From NCBI GenBank assembly GCA_904420015.1, contig CAJFTS010000038.1, positions 1 through 64,000 of the forward strand: 64,000 bases of DNA, in the 5' to 3' direction. Position numbers and translations under genes: made by a program. This document shows, in pieces, positions 31,553 through 41,422 of this stretch (position 1 is the stretch's first letter; each line of letters begins with the position of its first letter). The notes under the pieces are model-generated. The model had not been told where the DNA came from. It saw nothing but the letters and a program-made list of their open reading frames with translations, and ran no database searches. The DNA is from an uncultured Clostridia bacterium (GTDB taxonomy: Bacteria > Bacillota > Clostridia > Oscillospirales > Acutalibacteraceae).

Positions 31553-31841
31553 CGACAATCTTCCACATTTTCCCCCGAGTTTTCCACTTTCCACATACGA
31601 TTCTCCACCCTTTGCACATTGGAATAATTTGTAACTCACATTTCCACCATTTCTCTTCCGTCCCGATTTGCAAAACTTCCCTCTCTTTTTCCGCTTGTTT
31701 CCTACCGATTTGCAAACTTTCCACACTTTTCGCACCCCCTACTACTACTACTATCTAATAATTCCCTTCTTCCCATCTATTACGCAAAAACCGGGGCCCG
31801 CCCCCTTTTCCATCCATCAACACGATACTGGAGCTGATTAA
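31553..31841 (+). other. oriC: DnaA-box cluster and DnaA-trio unwinding element
   Basis: The dnaA-dnaN gap contains several DnaA-box-like sites with a TTTCCACA-type core (near 31559, 31580, 31587, 31639 and 31717). After the last one come a GC-rich spacer (CGCACCCCC) and a tract TACTACTACTACTATCTAAT (31740-31762), matching the DnaA-trio arrangement of the Firmicutes basal unwinding system. The flanking strand is strongly pyrimidine-rich. Gene orientations diverge from here. Evidence is by pattern; box affinity is not testable by eye. Confidence 0.82.
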
Positions 31842-32954
31842 ATGAAATTCACCTGTTCTCGTCAAGACCTGCTGGACGCCGCAACCAACGTACAACGGGC
31901 CGTCTCCACAAAATCCAACATTCCCGCCCTGGAAGGTATTCTAATTAAGGCGCAAAAAGAAACCCTTTCCCTTTCCGGATACGACCTGGAAATCGGAATC
32001 ACCACCTCCATCCCCGCCTCCATTGAGGAAGAGGACGAACTGATCGTCTCCGCCCGCCTCTTCGGCGACATTATCCGCAAACTCAATTCGGATACGGTTT
32101 GCGTATCAGGAGACGCCACCAACGTCATCACCATCCAGGGAGGACATGCAGAATTTTCCATTCCGGTCTCCCCCGCCTCCGAATTCCCGGAAATCCCGGC
32201 GGTTACCGACGGAAAATCCCTTACCCTGCCCCGGGAGCTTTTGGCTTCTATGATCCGGCAAACCCTTTTTGCCGTCGCGCAAAACGAAAATAAGCCCATC
32301 CATACCGGCAGCCTGTTTGAAACCGGGGAAGGCATGCTGCGCATCGTCTCCCTGGACGGCTACCGGCTGGCACTGCGGCAGGAGCCCATACAGTGCGAAG
32401 AGGACTTTCATTTCGTTGTCCCCGGCAAGACCCTCGGCGAAGTGCTCAAGCTCCTATCCGCAAACGACGAAGAGGAGGACGTTTCCCTGTCGGTAGGCCA
32501 CCGGCATATCATCTTCACCATCGGTACCTATTCGGTGATTTCCCGGCTTTTAGACGGGGAATTCCTCAATTACCGCCAATCCATCCCCAAAGGGAACACC
32601 ACCCTTGTAAATGTGAAGGTGCGGGCGTTTATCGACAGCCTGGACCGGGCTTCCCTGCTCATCAACGACCGGCTCAAAAGCCCGGTGCGCTGCGTCTTTG
32701 AAAACGACGAGATCAAGATCAGCTGCGCCACCACCATTGGACGGATCCGGGACGAAATCGAGGCCCAGCTGTCCGGCGACGGGGTGGAAATGGGCTTTAA
32801 CAACAAATATTTGATGGACGCGCTGCGCGCGTCGGAAAGCGACGAGGTGCGCATCGAGCTAAACGGCCCGGTGTCGCCGATGAAGATCTATCCGCCCCAG
32901 GGAGAGGATTTCCTGTTCCTGGTGCTTCCGGTGAGGCTGAAAAATGAAATCTGA
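31842..32954 (+). CDS. dnaN: DNA polymerase III beta subunit (sliding clamp)
   Basis: Ring-shaped processivity clamp. 370 aa with three repeated clamp domains. N-terminal [20 protein letters not shown], the mid-protein LDGYRLALR, and the C-terminal partner-pocket segment [25 protein letters not shown] are all recognisable. The ATG follows GGAGCTGATTAA. It overlaps yaaA by 11 nt. Confidence 0.97.
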   Translation: MKFTCSRQDLLDAATNVQRAVSTKSNIPALEGILIKAQKETLSLSGYDLEIGITTSIPASIEEEDELIVSARLFGDIIRKLNSDTVCVSGDATNVITIQGGHAEFSIPVSPASEFPEIPAVTDGKSLTLPRELLASMIRQTLFAVAQNENKPIHTGSLFETGEGMLRIVSLDGYRLALRQEPIQCEEDFHFVVPGKTLGEVLKLLSANDEEEDVSLSVGHRHIIFTIGTYSVISRLLDGEFLNYRQSIPKGNTTLVNVKVRAFIDSLDRASLLINDRLKSPVRCVFENDEIKISCATTIGRIRDEIEAQLSGDGVEMGFNNKYLMDALRASESDEVRIELNGPVSPMKIYPPQGEDFLFLVLPVRLKNEI

Positions 32955-33162
32955 GAAAATTGCAATCGATACCGAGTTTATCAAGCTGGATAACCTGCTG
33001 AAGCTGGCGGGGGCCGCCCCCACCGGAGGGCAGGTTAAGCTGCTCATCCAAAACGGCGAGGTTCGGGTAAACGGGGAAATCTGCACCCAGCGGGGCAAAA
33101 AAATGAGGCCGGGCGACCGGGCGACCTATGGGGACCTGGCAGCGGAAGTTGTGGCAAAATGA
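32944..33162 (+). CDS. yaaA: S4-domain RNA-binding protein YaaA
   Basis: 72-aa S4 domain protein of the YaaA/YlmH-like group found between dnaN and recF in Firmicutes. Probable RNA-binding role in ribosome or tRNA biology. Core sequence [39 protein letters not shown] and RPGDRATYG follow the S4 pattern. It overlaps dnaN at its start and recF at its stop (ATGA), so the three are translationally coupled. Confidence 0.94.
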   Translation: MKSEKIAIDTEFIKLDNLLKLAGAAPTGGQVKLLIQNGEVRVNGEICTQRGKKMRPGDRATYGDLAAEVVAK

Positions 33163-34277
33163 AGGTAGATTCCCTTTCCTTTCACCATTTCCGCAATCTC
33201 TGCGACGGGGAGCTTGAAGCCAGCGGCGGGGTCAACGTCATCTGGGGGGACAACGCCCAGGGAAAGACCAATCTGCTCGAGGCCGTCTGGCTGTTTACCG
33301 GGTCGCGCAGCTTCCGGGGGGCCAAGGACGCGGAGCTTTTGTCCTTTTCTAAGAAGGACGCCTCCCTGACCCTTTCCTTTACCGCACAGGGGCGCGAACA
33401 GACGGCGAAGCTGACCATCGCCCCGGGCAAGCAGCTTTCTTTAAACGGGGTATCCATGCCTTCGGCTTCGGCGATGGCGGGGGTGTTTTGCGCGGTGGTG
33501 TTCGCGCCCTGCCACCTGTCGCTGATCCAGGACGGGCCCAGCGAGCGCCGGCGGTTTCTCGACGCCGCCATCTGCCAGGTTAAGCCCTCCTACCACGGGC
33601 TTTTAACCGAATATAACCGCGCCCTTTTGCAGCGGAATACCCTGCTCAAGGACCTTGCCTACCACACCGAGCTTACCTCCACCATGGAGGTGTGGGAGGA
33701 GCACCTTTCCCGCATCGGGGGACGGATTCAGGAAATCCGCCGCCGCTACCTCTACCGGCTGGCGCCGGAGGTATGGCGGGTGTATGAGGGGCTGTCCGGG
33801 GGCAGCGAGCAGCTGACCCTCTCCTATCTGCCGGGCGGACTGGGGGAGGAATTTTCTCTAACAGAAGAGGAAACGCCGGATTTTAAGGATCTCCTGCTCC
33901 GCCGGCTGCAGCTTCGCCGGCGGGAGGATATGCTGGCGGGCAGCACCAGCGCAGGCCCCCACCGGGACGACCTTCTATTTGCCGTCAACGGCTTTTCCGC
34001 CCGGGTATACGGCTCCCAGGGGCAGCAGCGGTCGGTGGTGCTGGCCTGCAAGCTGTCGGAGGCGTCCTTGCTGCGCCAGATCACCGGGGAACAGCCGGTG
34101 GCGCTCTTAGACGACGTGCTCAGCGAGCTGGACCCTGGACGGCAGGATTTTGTTTTAAACCACATCAAGGGCTGGCAGGTGTTCATTACCTGCTGCGATC
34201 CCAAGCAGAGCGAACGGCTGGCGGCCGGGCGTTCCTTTGAAATGAAAAACGGCGTGCTCCGGCCCGCCGAAAGATGA
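33159..34277 (+). CDS. recF: DNA replication/repair protein RecF
   Basis: SMC-like ATPase that helps load RecA at gaps. 372 aa. Walker [21 protein letters not shown] signature region [18 protein letters not shown], and Walker [18 protein letters not shown] are all intact. The ATG overlaps the yaaA stop codon. Standard neighbour of dnaN and gyrB. Confidence 0.97.
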   Translation: MKVDSLSFHHFRNLCDGELEASGGVNVIWGDNAQGKTNLLEAVWLFTGSRSFRGAKDAELLSFSKKDASLTLSFTAQGREQTAKLTIAPGKQLSLNGVSMPSASAMAGVFCAVVFAPCHLSLIQDGPSERRRFLDAAICQVKPSYHGLLTEYNRALLQRNTLLKDLAYHTELTSTMEVWEEHLSRIGGRIQEIRRRYLYRLAPEVWRVYEGLSGGSEQLTLSYLPGGLGEEFSLTEEETPDFKDLLLRRLQLRRREDMLAGSTSAGPHRDDLLFAVNGFSARVYGSQGQQRSVVLACKLSEASLLRQITGEQPVALLDDVLSELDPGRQDFVLNHIKGWQVFITCCDPKQSERLAAGRSFEMKNGVLRPAER

Positions 34278-34289
34278 CGGGGGCAGGGT

Positions 34290-34568
34290 ATGTATTTGCA
34301 TTTGGGCCAGGATACGGTGGTGCGTACCGACGAAATCGTGGGCATCTTCGATCTGGATACCTCTACGGTGTCCAAGCGGACAAGGGAATTTCTGACGAAG
34401 GCGCAGAAGGCCGGGCAGGTGGTCAATGTGTCCATGGAGCTGCCGAAATCCTTCGTGCTGTGCGCCCAACCGGGACGAAAGGGAGGACACACCCTGTATA
34501 TATCCCAAATTTCTTCCGCGACCCTACTCAAACGGACCGGCTTTATGGAGGAACTCTCCTTCAAATAG
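34290..34568 (+). CDS. remB: RemB-like extracellular matrix regulator (YaaB, DUF370)
   Basis: 92-aa DUF370 protein of the RemA/RemB family. In Bacillus subtilis its paralogue RemA binds DNA as a ring and activates matrix genes; RemB (YaaB) lies between recF and gyrB as here. The start YLHLGQDTVVRTDEIVGIFD is typical. The ATG lies 12 nt after the recF stop with GGGGGCAGGGT upstream. Whether it controls the EPS operon in this window is open. Confidence 0.9.
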   Translation: MYLHLGQDTVVRTDEIVGIFDLDTSTVSKRTREFLTKAQKAGQVVNVSMELPKSFVLCAQPGRKGGHTLYISQISSATLLKRTGFMEELSFK

Positions 34569-34577
34569 AATTGATGA

Positions 34578-36557
<1,980 letters not shown>

Positions 36558-36581
36558 TTTTTTGATAAAAGGAGAAACGGT

Positions 36582-37265
36582 ATGGACAAGGAAGAGCGGA
36601 TGGACGAAGAGCTGCAAAGGGAAGCCGGGACGGCCCGGCCGGAGGAGGGGGATTCCCTTTTCGATCCCATGGGCAACCCCATAGAGACGGAGCCGCCGGT
36701 ACCGGTGGAGGACGAGATGGAAGAGGAGTTTCCCAAGGAGCCGCCTCTGCTGGAGGTCAGCTACGTACTTACCGAAGAGGAGCTGGCGCAGGCGTTCCAG
36801 GCGGTGGGAATGTATAAGGTCAAGGGCAAACGGCAGTGGATTTATTCGTTTTTCATGCTGGTGGTCATCGCCATCACCATTTACAATATCATTCTCGACC
36901 AGAGCTATCTGACCATGGGATGCATTTTGACGGCGATCTGCGTGGCGCTGCTGGCGATGGTCTGGCTGGTGCCCAATCTGGGGCTGAAAAAGCAGGCGAA
37001 ACGCGCCTATGACCCGGAGCCGAAGGTGGTGCGGTTCTACAAGGGGCGGATCGAGTCGGGCAAGGAAGGCAACCGCCATTTCGGGAATATCCGGCTCGGC
37101 GGCAAAAATAAGGTGGATTTGTACGGGAAGCTGTATGTGGTACAGATGGAAAACCACCGGCTGATCGCCATTCCGGAGCGTGCCATTCCGGTAGAGGAAC
37201 GGGAAAAGGCAAAGGCGCTTTTGTTCGGCTGGGAGTACGACGCGGACGAAGCGGGCCGGTCTTAA
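36582..37265 (+). CDS. YcxB-like membrane protein 1
   Basis: 227-aa protein with an acidic N-terminal cytosolic region (about residues 1-65, many Glu/Asp) and two transmembrane segments (about 88-108 IYSFFMLVVIAITIYNIIL and 112-133). A C-terminal soluble domain resembling YcxB contains KVVRFYKGRIES and KLYVVQMENHRLIAIPERAI. Function unknown. The ATG follows AAAGGAGAAACGGT. First of three tandem paralogues between gyrB and gyrA, all on one strand with short gaps. Confidence 0.75.
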   Translation: MDKEERMDEELQREAGTARPEEGDSLFDPMGNPIETEPPVPVEDEMEEEFPKEPPLLEVSYVLTEEELAQAFQAVGMYKVKGKRQWIYSFFMLVVIAITIYNIILDQSYLTMGCILTAICVALLAMVWLVPNLGLKKQAKRAYDPEPKVVRFYKGRIESGKEGNRHFGNIRLGGKNKVDLYGKLYVVQMENHRLIAIPERAIPVEEREKAKALLFGWEYDADEAGRS

Positions 37266-37280
37266 AAAGGAGGGAGCCGT

Positions 37281-37844
37281 ATGGCTTATCAGCCGCAAGG
37301 GGAAATTCAGGTGGCGGCGGCGTCCTATACGCTGACGAAGGAAGAATACGGCAAGGGGCGGCTTTTGGTGGAACGGCGGCATGGCAGCCTGCTCAACGCG
37401 CCGGTCTTTTACCTGCTGGGGCTTGCGCTGTTTGCCTTGGGGATGACCTCCTTCTTTTACGACGGGCTTTCCATGGTCTCGGTTTTGCTCGCGGCGGTGC
37501 TGATGATCCTGGGGGTTCTTACCATCGCCTATTTCGCCGTCGTGAAGCCCTCCAACATCAAGGGAGAAGCCGAGCGGCAGTACGAGGGGAGCATTCTGCT
37601 CCAATGCCCGAAGAAGGCGGTCGTCTGCCGGGACGTGTTTTCCATTGCGGACGATTATGAAACGGTAAGGCCCTATTATTCCGAGCAGCGTGCGTGCGTG
37701 GAAACCAAGGAGTTCTTTTTGCTGGTGGCGGACCGGTCGGGCAAGGCCTATCTGCTGCCGAAACGGGCCTTCGGCGGGCAGGCGGAGGAGGTATCCCGGC
37801 TGCTGGCGGGTGAATTTGGAAAACGGTACCGTTTGGTGAAATAG
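37281..37844 (+). CDS. YcxB-like membrane protein 2
   Basis: 187-aa paralogue of its neighbours. A short leader starting YQPQGEIQVAAASYTLTKEE, two transmembrane segments (about 43-63 and 65-88, FYLLGLALFALGMTSFFYDG), then the YcxB-type domain ending VADRSGKAYLLPKRAFGGQAEEVSRLL. The ATG follows AAAGGAGGGAGCCGT, 15 nt after the first copy. Function unknown; probably in the cytoplasmic membrane with its C-terminus in the cytosol. Confidence 0.76.
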   Translation: MAYQPQGEIQVAAASYTLTKEEYGKGRLLVERRHGSLLNAPVFYLLGLALFALGMTSFFYDGLSMVSVLLAAVLMILGVLTIAYFAVVKPSNIKGEAERQYEGSILLQCPKKAVVCRDVFSIADDYETVRPYYSEQRACVETKEFFLLVADRSGKAYLLPKRAFGGQAEEVSRLLAGEFGKRYRLVK

Positions 37845-37900
37845 AGGGTTTTACCGATTACGTCCGGCCTTGGCCGGACCTGCATAACAGGAGGGATACG

Positions 37901-38491
37901 ATGGACGAGCAGAAAAACGGCGCGCTATTCTCCGTCAGCTTCCTGCCTACCCCGGAGGATTACATACAAGCAAGGCTTTTGCAGACGCAGCTTGCCCACA
38001 GCGGGCCTTTGTCCCGTATTTCCAAGATCATCGGCGTGGTTCTGCTGGCAGGAGGGCTTGCCACTTTGCTGATTCTGGCAAAAAGCTCGACCGCCGCCTT
38101 TCTTTTGGCCGATCTTTTGATTTTGGCGGGAATGGTCTGCCTCTTTCTGACCGACGCGGTCCTTCCCATGCTGGAAAGGCGGCGGGCAAGGAAAAGCTAC
38201 GAGACCTCCAATGTGCTCAAGGACAGCAGATTAATCGAGATTTTCCCCGCCTGCTTTGCCGTAAAGACGGCTACGCTGGAGGGGAGCTATCCTTTCTCCG
38301 GGCTGCAGCAGGTGGTGGAAGGGGAGCATTTGTTTGTCCTTTGTATGGATGAAAACTGCGTCTGGTACCTTCCCAAGCGATTTTTGGAGGAGACACAGAT
38401 GGAAGCACTGCGGCAGATCCTGGTAAAGGCGGCAGGTGCCCGCTACGCGCGGGTGTATCTGTCCGCCCAGGAGAAAAGGCCGGGGAAATAG
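37901..38491 (+). CDS. YcxB-like membrane protein 3
   Basis: 196-aa third paralogue. N-terminal SVSFLPTPEDYIQARLLQTQ, two transmembrane segments (about 43-85, IIGVVLLAGGLATLLILAKS and the following LLADLLILAGMVCLFLTDAV), then a soluble C-domain with LFVLCMDENCVWYLPKRFLE. The YLPKRxF block is shared with copy 2 and marks the family. The ATG follows AGGAGGGATACG. It lies 60 nt before gyrA. Function unknown. Confidence 0.76.
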   Translation: MDEQKNGALFSVSFLPTPEDYIQARLLQTQLAHSGPLSRISKIIGVVLLAGGLATLLILAKSSTAAFLLADLLILAGMVCLFLTDAVLPMLERRRARKSYETSNVLKDSRLIEIFPACFAVKTATLEGSYPFSGLQQVVEGEHLFVLCMDENCVWYLPKRFLEETQMEALRQILVKAAGARYARVYLSAQEKRPGK

Positions 38492-38550
38492 GGATGGCAG
38501 AGGGCTCCTGCAGAGAGTCCACAAGCAAAGCGAAATGAGGTTTTTTTAGA

Positions 38551-41097
38551 ATGGAACTGGATGGGAAGAAAATCATACAGGTGGATATCGAGAAGGAAAT
38601 GAAAAAATCCTATCTCGATTATTCCATGTCGGTCATTGTCGGGCGCGCCCTGCCGGACGTGCGGGACGGGCTCAAGCCGGTACACCGGCGTATTTTATAT
38701 ACCATGCATGAAAACGGGCTTGTGCCGGAGAAGGCCTACCGCAAGTGCGCCGACACCGTCGGCTCGGTGCTGGGCCGGTACCATCCCCACGGCGACGCGT
38801 CGGTGTACGATGCGCTGGTGCGTATGGCGCAGGATTTCTCCCTGCGCTACATGCTGGTGGACGGCCACGGAAACTTTGGTTCGGTGGATGGAGACCCCCC
38901 TGCTGCCTACCGTTATACGGAAGCGCGCATGGGCAAGCTGGCCATTCCGATGCTTACCGACATTGAGAAGGAAACGGTCGATTTTCTTCCCAACTACGAC
39001 GACCGCCTGAAGGAGCCGGAGGTCCTCCCTTCCCGGTTCCCCAACCTTTTGGCAAACGGCTCCACCGGCATCGCGGTGGGCATGGCCACCAACATTCCGC
39101 CCCACAACCTGGGCGAGGTGATCGACGCCATGTGCCTGCTCATCGACAATCCTGAGGCCAACCTCAACGACCTGATGGAATGCATCCAAGGGCCCGACTT
39201 CCCTACCGGCGGCGTCATCATGGGCCGGTCGGGTATCCGGGCGGCATACGGCACCGGCCGGGGCCGCATCCTGGTGCGGGCCAAGGCGGAGATCGCCCAA
39301 ACCCACACCGGGCGCTACCAGATCATTGTGACCGAGCTTCCGTATCAGGTCAATAAGGCCCGTCTCATCGAGAACATCGCGGACCTGGTAAAGGAAAAGC
39401 GGATTGAAGGGATTTCCAACATCGACGACCATTCCGACCGGGAAGGGATGCGCATTGTCATCGACCTGCGCCGGGAAGCAAACCCGCAGGTGGTGCTAAA
39501 CCAGCTCTACCGCTTCACCCAGATGCAGGCGACCTTCGGCGCCATCATGCTGGCATTGGCCGACGGGGAACCGAAGATTATGACCCTCAAGGAAATGCTG
39601 GAATACTACATCAAGTTCCAGGTGGAGGTCATCACCCGGCGGACGCGGTTCGATCTGAAAAAGGCCCAGGAACGGGCCCATATTTTGGAGGCGCTCTGCA
39701 AGGCGCTGGATTTCATCGACGAGGTGGTGGAGATCCTCAAGAGCTCCCCCAACATTGCCGAAGGCAAGCAGCGGCTGATGGACCGGTTCGCATTCGACGA
39801 CGTGCAGGCGTCGGCCATCGTACAGATGACGCTGGGCCGTTTGACCGGTTTGGAGCGGCAGAAGCTGGAGGATGAGCTGGCCGAGCTGCATGAGAAGATC
39901 GACGAATATAACGCCATCCTCGCCTCGGAGGAGCGCCGCCTCTCTATCGTCAAGGAAGAGGCGGTCGCCCTCAAGGAGAAGTTCGCCGACCCCCGCCGGA
40001 CCGAAATCTGCGCGGTGAGCGGCGAGGTGGATATTGAGGACCTGATTGAAGAAGAGGAATGCGTGCTGACCATCACCCGGTTCGGGTATATCAAGCGCCT
40101 CCCGGTGGATACCTATAAGGCCCAGAAGCGTGGCGGCAAGGGCATTTCCGGCATGACCCGCCGGGAGGAGGATTATGCCGAGGAGATGTTTACCTGCTCG
40201 ACCCACGATTATGTGCTCTTCCTGACCAATACCGGCCGTCTTTACCGGCTCAAGGGCTATGAGGTTCCGGAAGGGTCGCGCACCTCAAAGGGGGTCAATA
40301 TGGCCAACGTCCTGCCCTTGGCGCCGGAAGAGAAGGTCAACGCCATGATCCAGGTGGGGAAGGACACCAGAGAGGGTTATCTGGTGATGGTAACCCGAAA
40401 GGGCCTGATTAAGCGCTGCGCGCTCAAGCTGTTTGAGAATGTGCGCAAGTCGGGCGTGCGGGCCATTGAGCTCAATGAAGGGGACGATTTGGCCTGGGTC
40501 CGTCTCACCAGCGGGATGGATAAGCTGATTATCGCCACCCGCAAGGGGATGGCCATCCGCATTGATGAAAACGACGTGCGTCCTATGGGCCGCAATGCCC
40601 GGGGCGTGAAGGCCATCCATCTGGCCGATGGGGACGAGGTGGCCGGAATGGCCCGTACCCGTCCGGGCGGCACCCTTTTGACGGTGACGGAGACCGGCTA
40701 TGGCCGGCGCAGCGAGATTACCGATTACCGGCTGCAGTCGAGAGGCGGCAAGGGCCTAATCAATTACCGCACCGCCTTGTACGGCGACGTCGCCGCCATT
40801 AAGGTGGTGGACGATGAGGACGACGTGATGATGATCTCCTCCGACGGGGTGGTCATCCGTGTTGCGGTCAAGGATCTTCGGATTCTGGCAAGGCCGGCCA
40901 AGGGCGTGCGGGTGATGCGCATCAATCCGGACAGCGACGCGAAGCTGATGTCCATTGCGCGTACCCCCCATGAGGACGACGAGGAGCACGATGCGGTCAT
41001 CGTGGAAGGCGATGCGGAAGAAGGAGCGGGCCTCGCGGAGGGCGAGGAACCGGAGGAATCCACAAAAGAGGAGGAACTTCTCCACAGCGAGGAGTAG
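38551..41097 (+). CDS. gyrA: DNA gyrase subunit A
   Basis: Breakage-reunion subunit of gyrase. 848 aa. [20 protein letters not shown], the region [20 protein letters not shown], and the catalytic Tyr in AYRYTEARM are all present. The C-terminal beta-pinwheel carries the GyrA box in [11 protein letters not shown], which distinguishes GyrA from ParC. An acidic tail follows ([20 protein letters not shown]). At the quinolone-sensitive Ser83 position there is Ala. The ATG follows GAGGTTTTTTAGA. It is followed by a DnaA-box-rich gap and a terminator. Confidence 0.97.
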   Translation: MELDGKKIIQVDIEKEMKKSYLDYSMSVIVGRALPDVRDGLKPVHRRILYTMHENGLVPEKAYRKCADTVGSVLGRYHPHGDASVYDALVRMAQDFSLRYMLVDGHGNFGSVDGDPPAAYRYTEARMGKLAIPMLTDIEKETVDFLPNYDDRLKEPEVLPSRFPNLLANGSTGIAVGMATNIPPHNLGEVIDAMCLLIDNPEANLNDLMECIQGPDFPTGGVIMGRSGIRAAYGTGRGRILVRAKAEIAQTHTGRYQIIVTELPYQVNKARLIENIADLVKEKRIEGISNIDDHSDREGMRIVIDLRREANPQVVLNQLYRFTQMQATFGAIMLALADGEPKIMTLKEMLEYYIKFQVEVITRRTRFDLKKAQERAHILEALCKALDFIDEVVEILKSSPNIAEGKQRLMDRFAFDDVQASAIVQMTLGRLTGLERQKLEDELAELHEKIDEYNAILASEERRLSIVKEEAVALKEKFADPRRTEICAVSGEVDIEDLIEEEECVLTITRFGYIKRLPVDTYKAQKRGGKGISGMTRREEDYAEEMFTCSTHDYVLFLTNTGRLYRLKGYEVPEGSRTSKGVNMANVLPLAPEEKVNAMIQVGKDTREGYLVMVTRKGLIKRCALKLFENVRKSGVRAIELNEGDDLAWVRLTSGMDKLIIATRKGMAIRIDENDVRPMGRNARGVKAIHLADGDEVAGMARTRPGGTLLTVTETGYGRRSEITDYRLQSRGGKGLINYRTALYGDVAAIKVVDDEDDVMMISSDGVVIRVAVKDLRILARPAKGVRVMRINPDSDAKLMSIARTPHEDDEEHDAVIVEGDAEEGAGLAEGEEPEESTKEEELLHSEE

Positions 41098-41238
41098 GTT
41101 TCTTCACAAATGCAATGTGGAAAGTCCTTGCAAAAGGGAGAGAAGAGACAATGGCGCTCCCATTTCCTCCGCATATGGTGGTGAGAGTCGGATCTGCCCA
41201 CAGGATGCGGTGGAGAGAGGGAAAAACGCGAATAAAGC

Positions 41239-41290
41239 CACGTGGAAAAGTTATCAACAGGGTTTTCCACACCCTGTTGATAACTGTGGA
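41239..41290. repeat. DnaA-box-bearing palindrome downstream of gyrA
   Basis: GTTATCAACAGGG and its exact complement flank a TTTTCCACA DnaA-box-like centre. CGTGGAAAAG lies just left and CTGTGGAGG just right. Two more TTTCCACA-like cores lie within 41115-41245. It looks like a DnaA-binding or origin-associated element rather than a terminator, because it has no T run. Confidence 0.62.
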
Positions 41291-41310
41291 GGAAAATCCG
41301 TTGGGTATAA

Positions 41311-41346
41311 AAATGGGCCTGGAACTCGCTTTCCAGGCCTATTTTC
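41311..41346 (+). terminator. Terminator of the gyrA transcript
   Basis: GGCCTGGAA/TTCCAGGCC stem followed by TATTTTC. Confidence 0.8.
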
Positions 41347-41375
41347 TATGAGATTTTTGTAAAAACAGCAAGGAA

Positions 41376-41412
41376 AGAAGCGACGCCGGGGCCCCGGCGT
41401 CGCTTCTTATTC
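41376..41412 (-). terminator. Terminator of glgP
   Basis: Perfect GAAGCGACGCCGGG/CCCCGGCGTCGCTTC stem with TTCTTTCC on the minus strand, 11 nt past the glgP stop. Confidence 0.88.
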
Positions 41413-41422
41413 AAACTCTTTC

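Noticed and set aside
30497-31735. 412-aa minus-strand ORF across dnaA and oriC
   Set aside because: Antisense shadow of dnaA; its extension into oriC is by chance.
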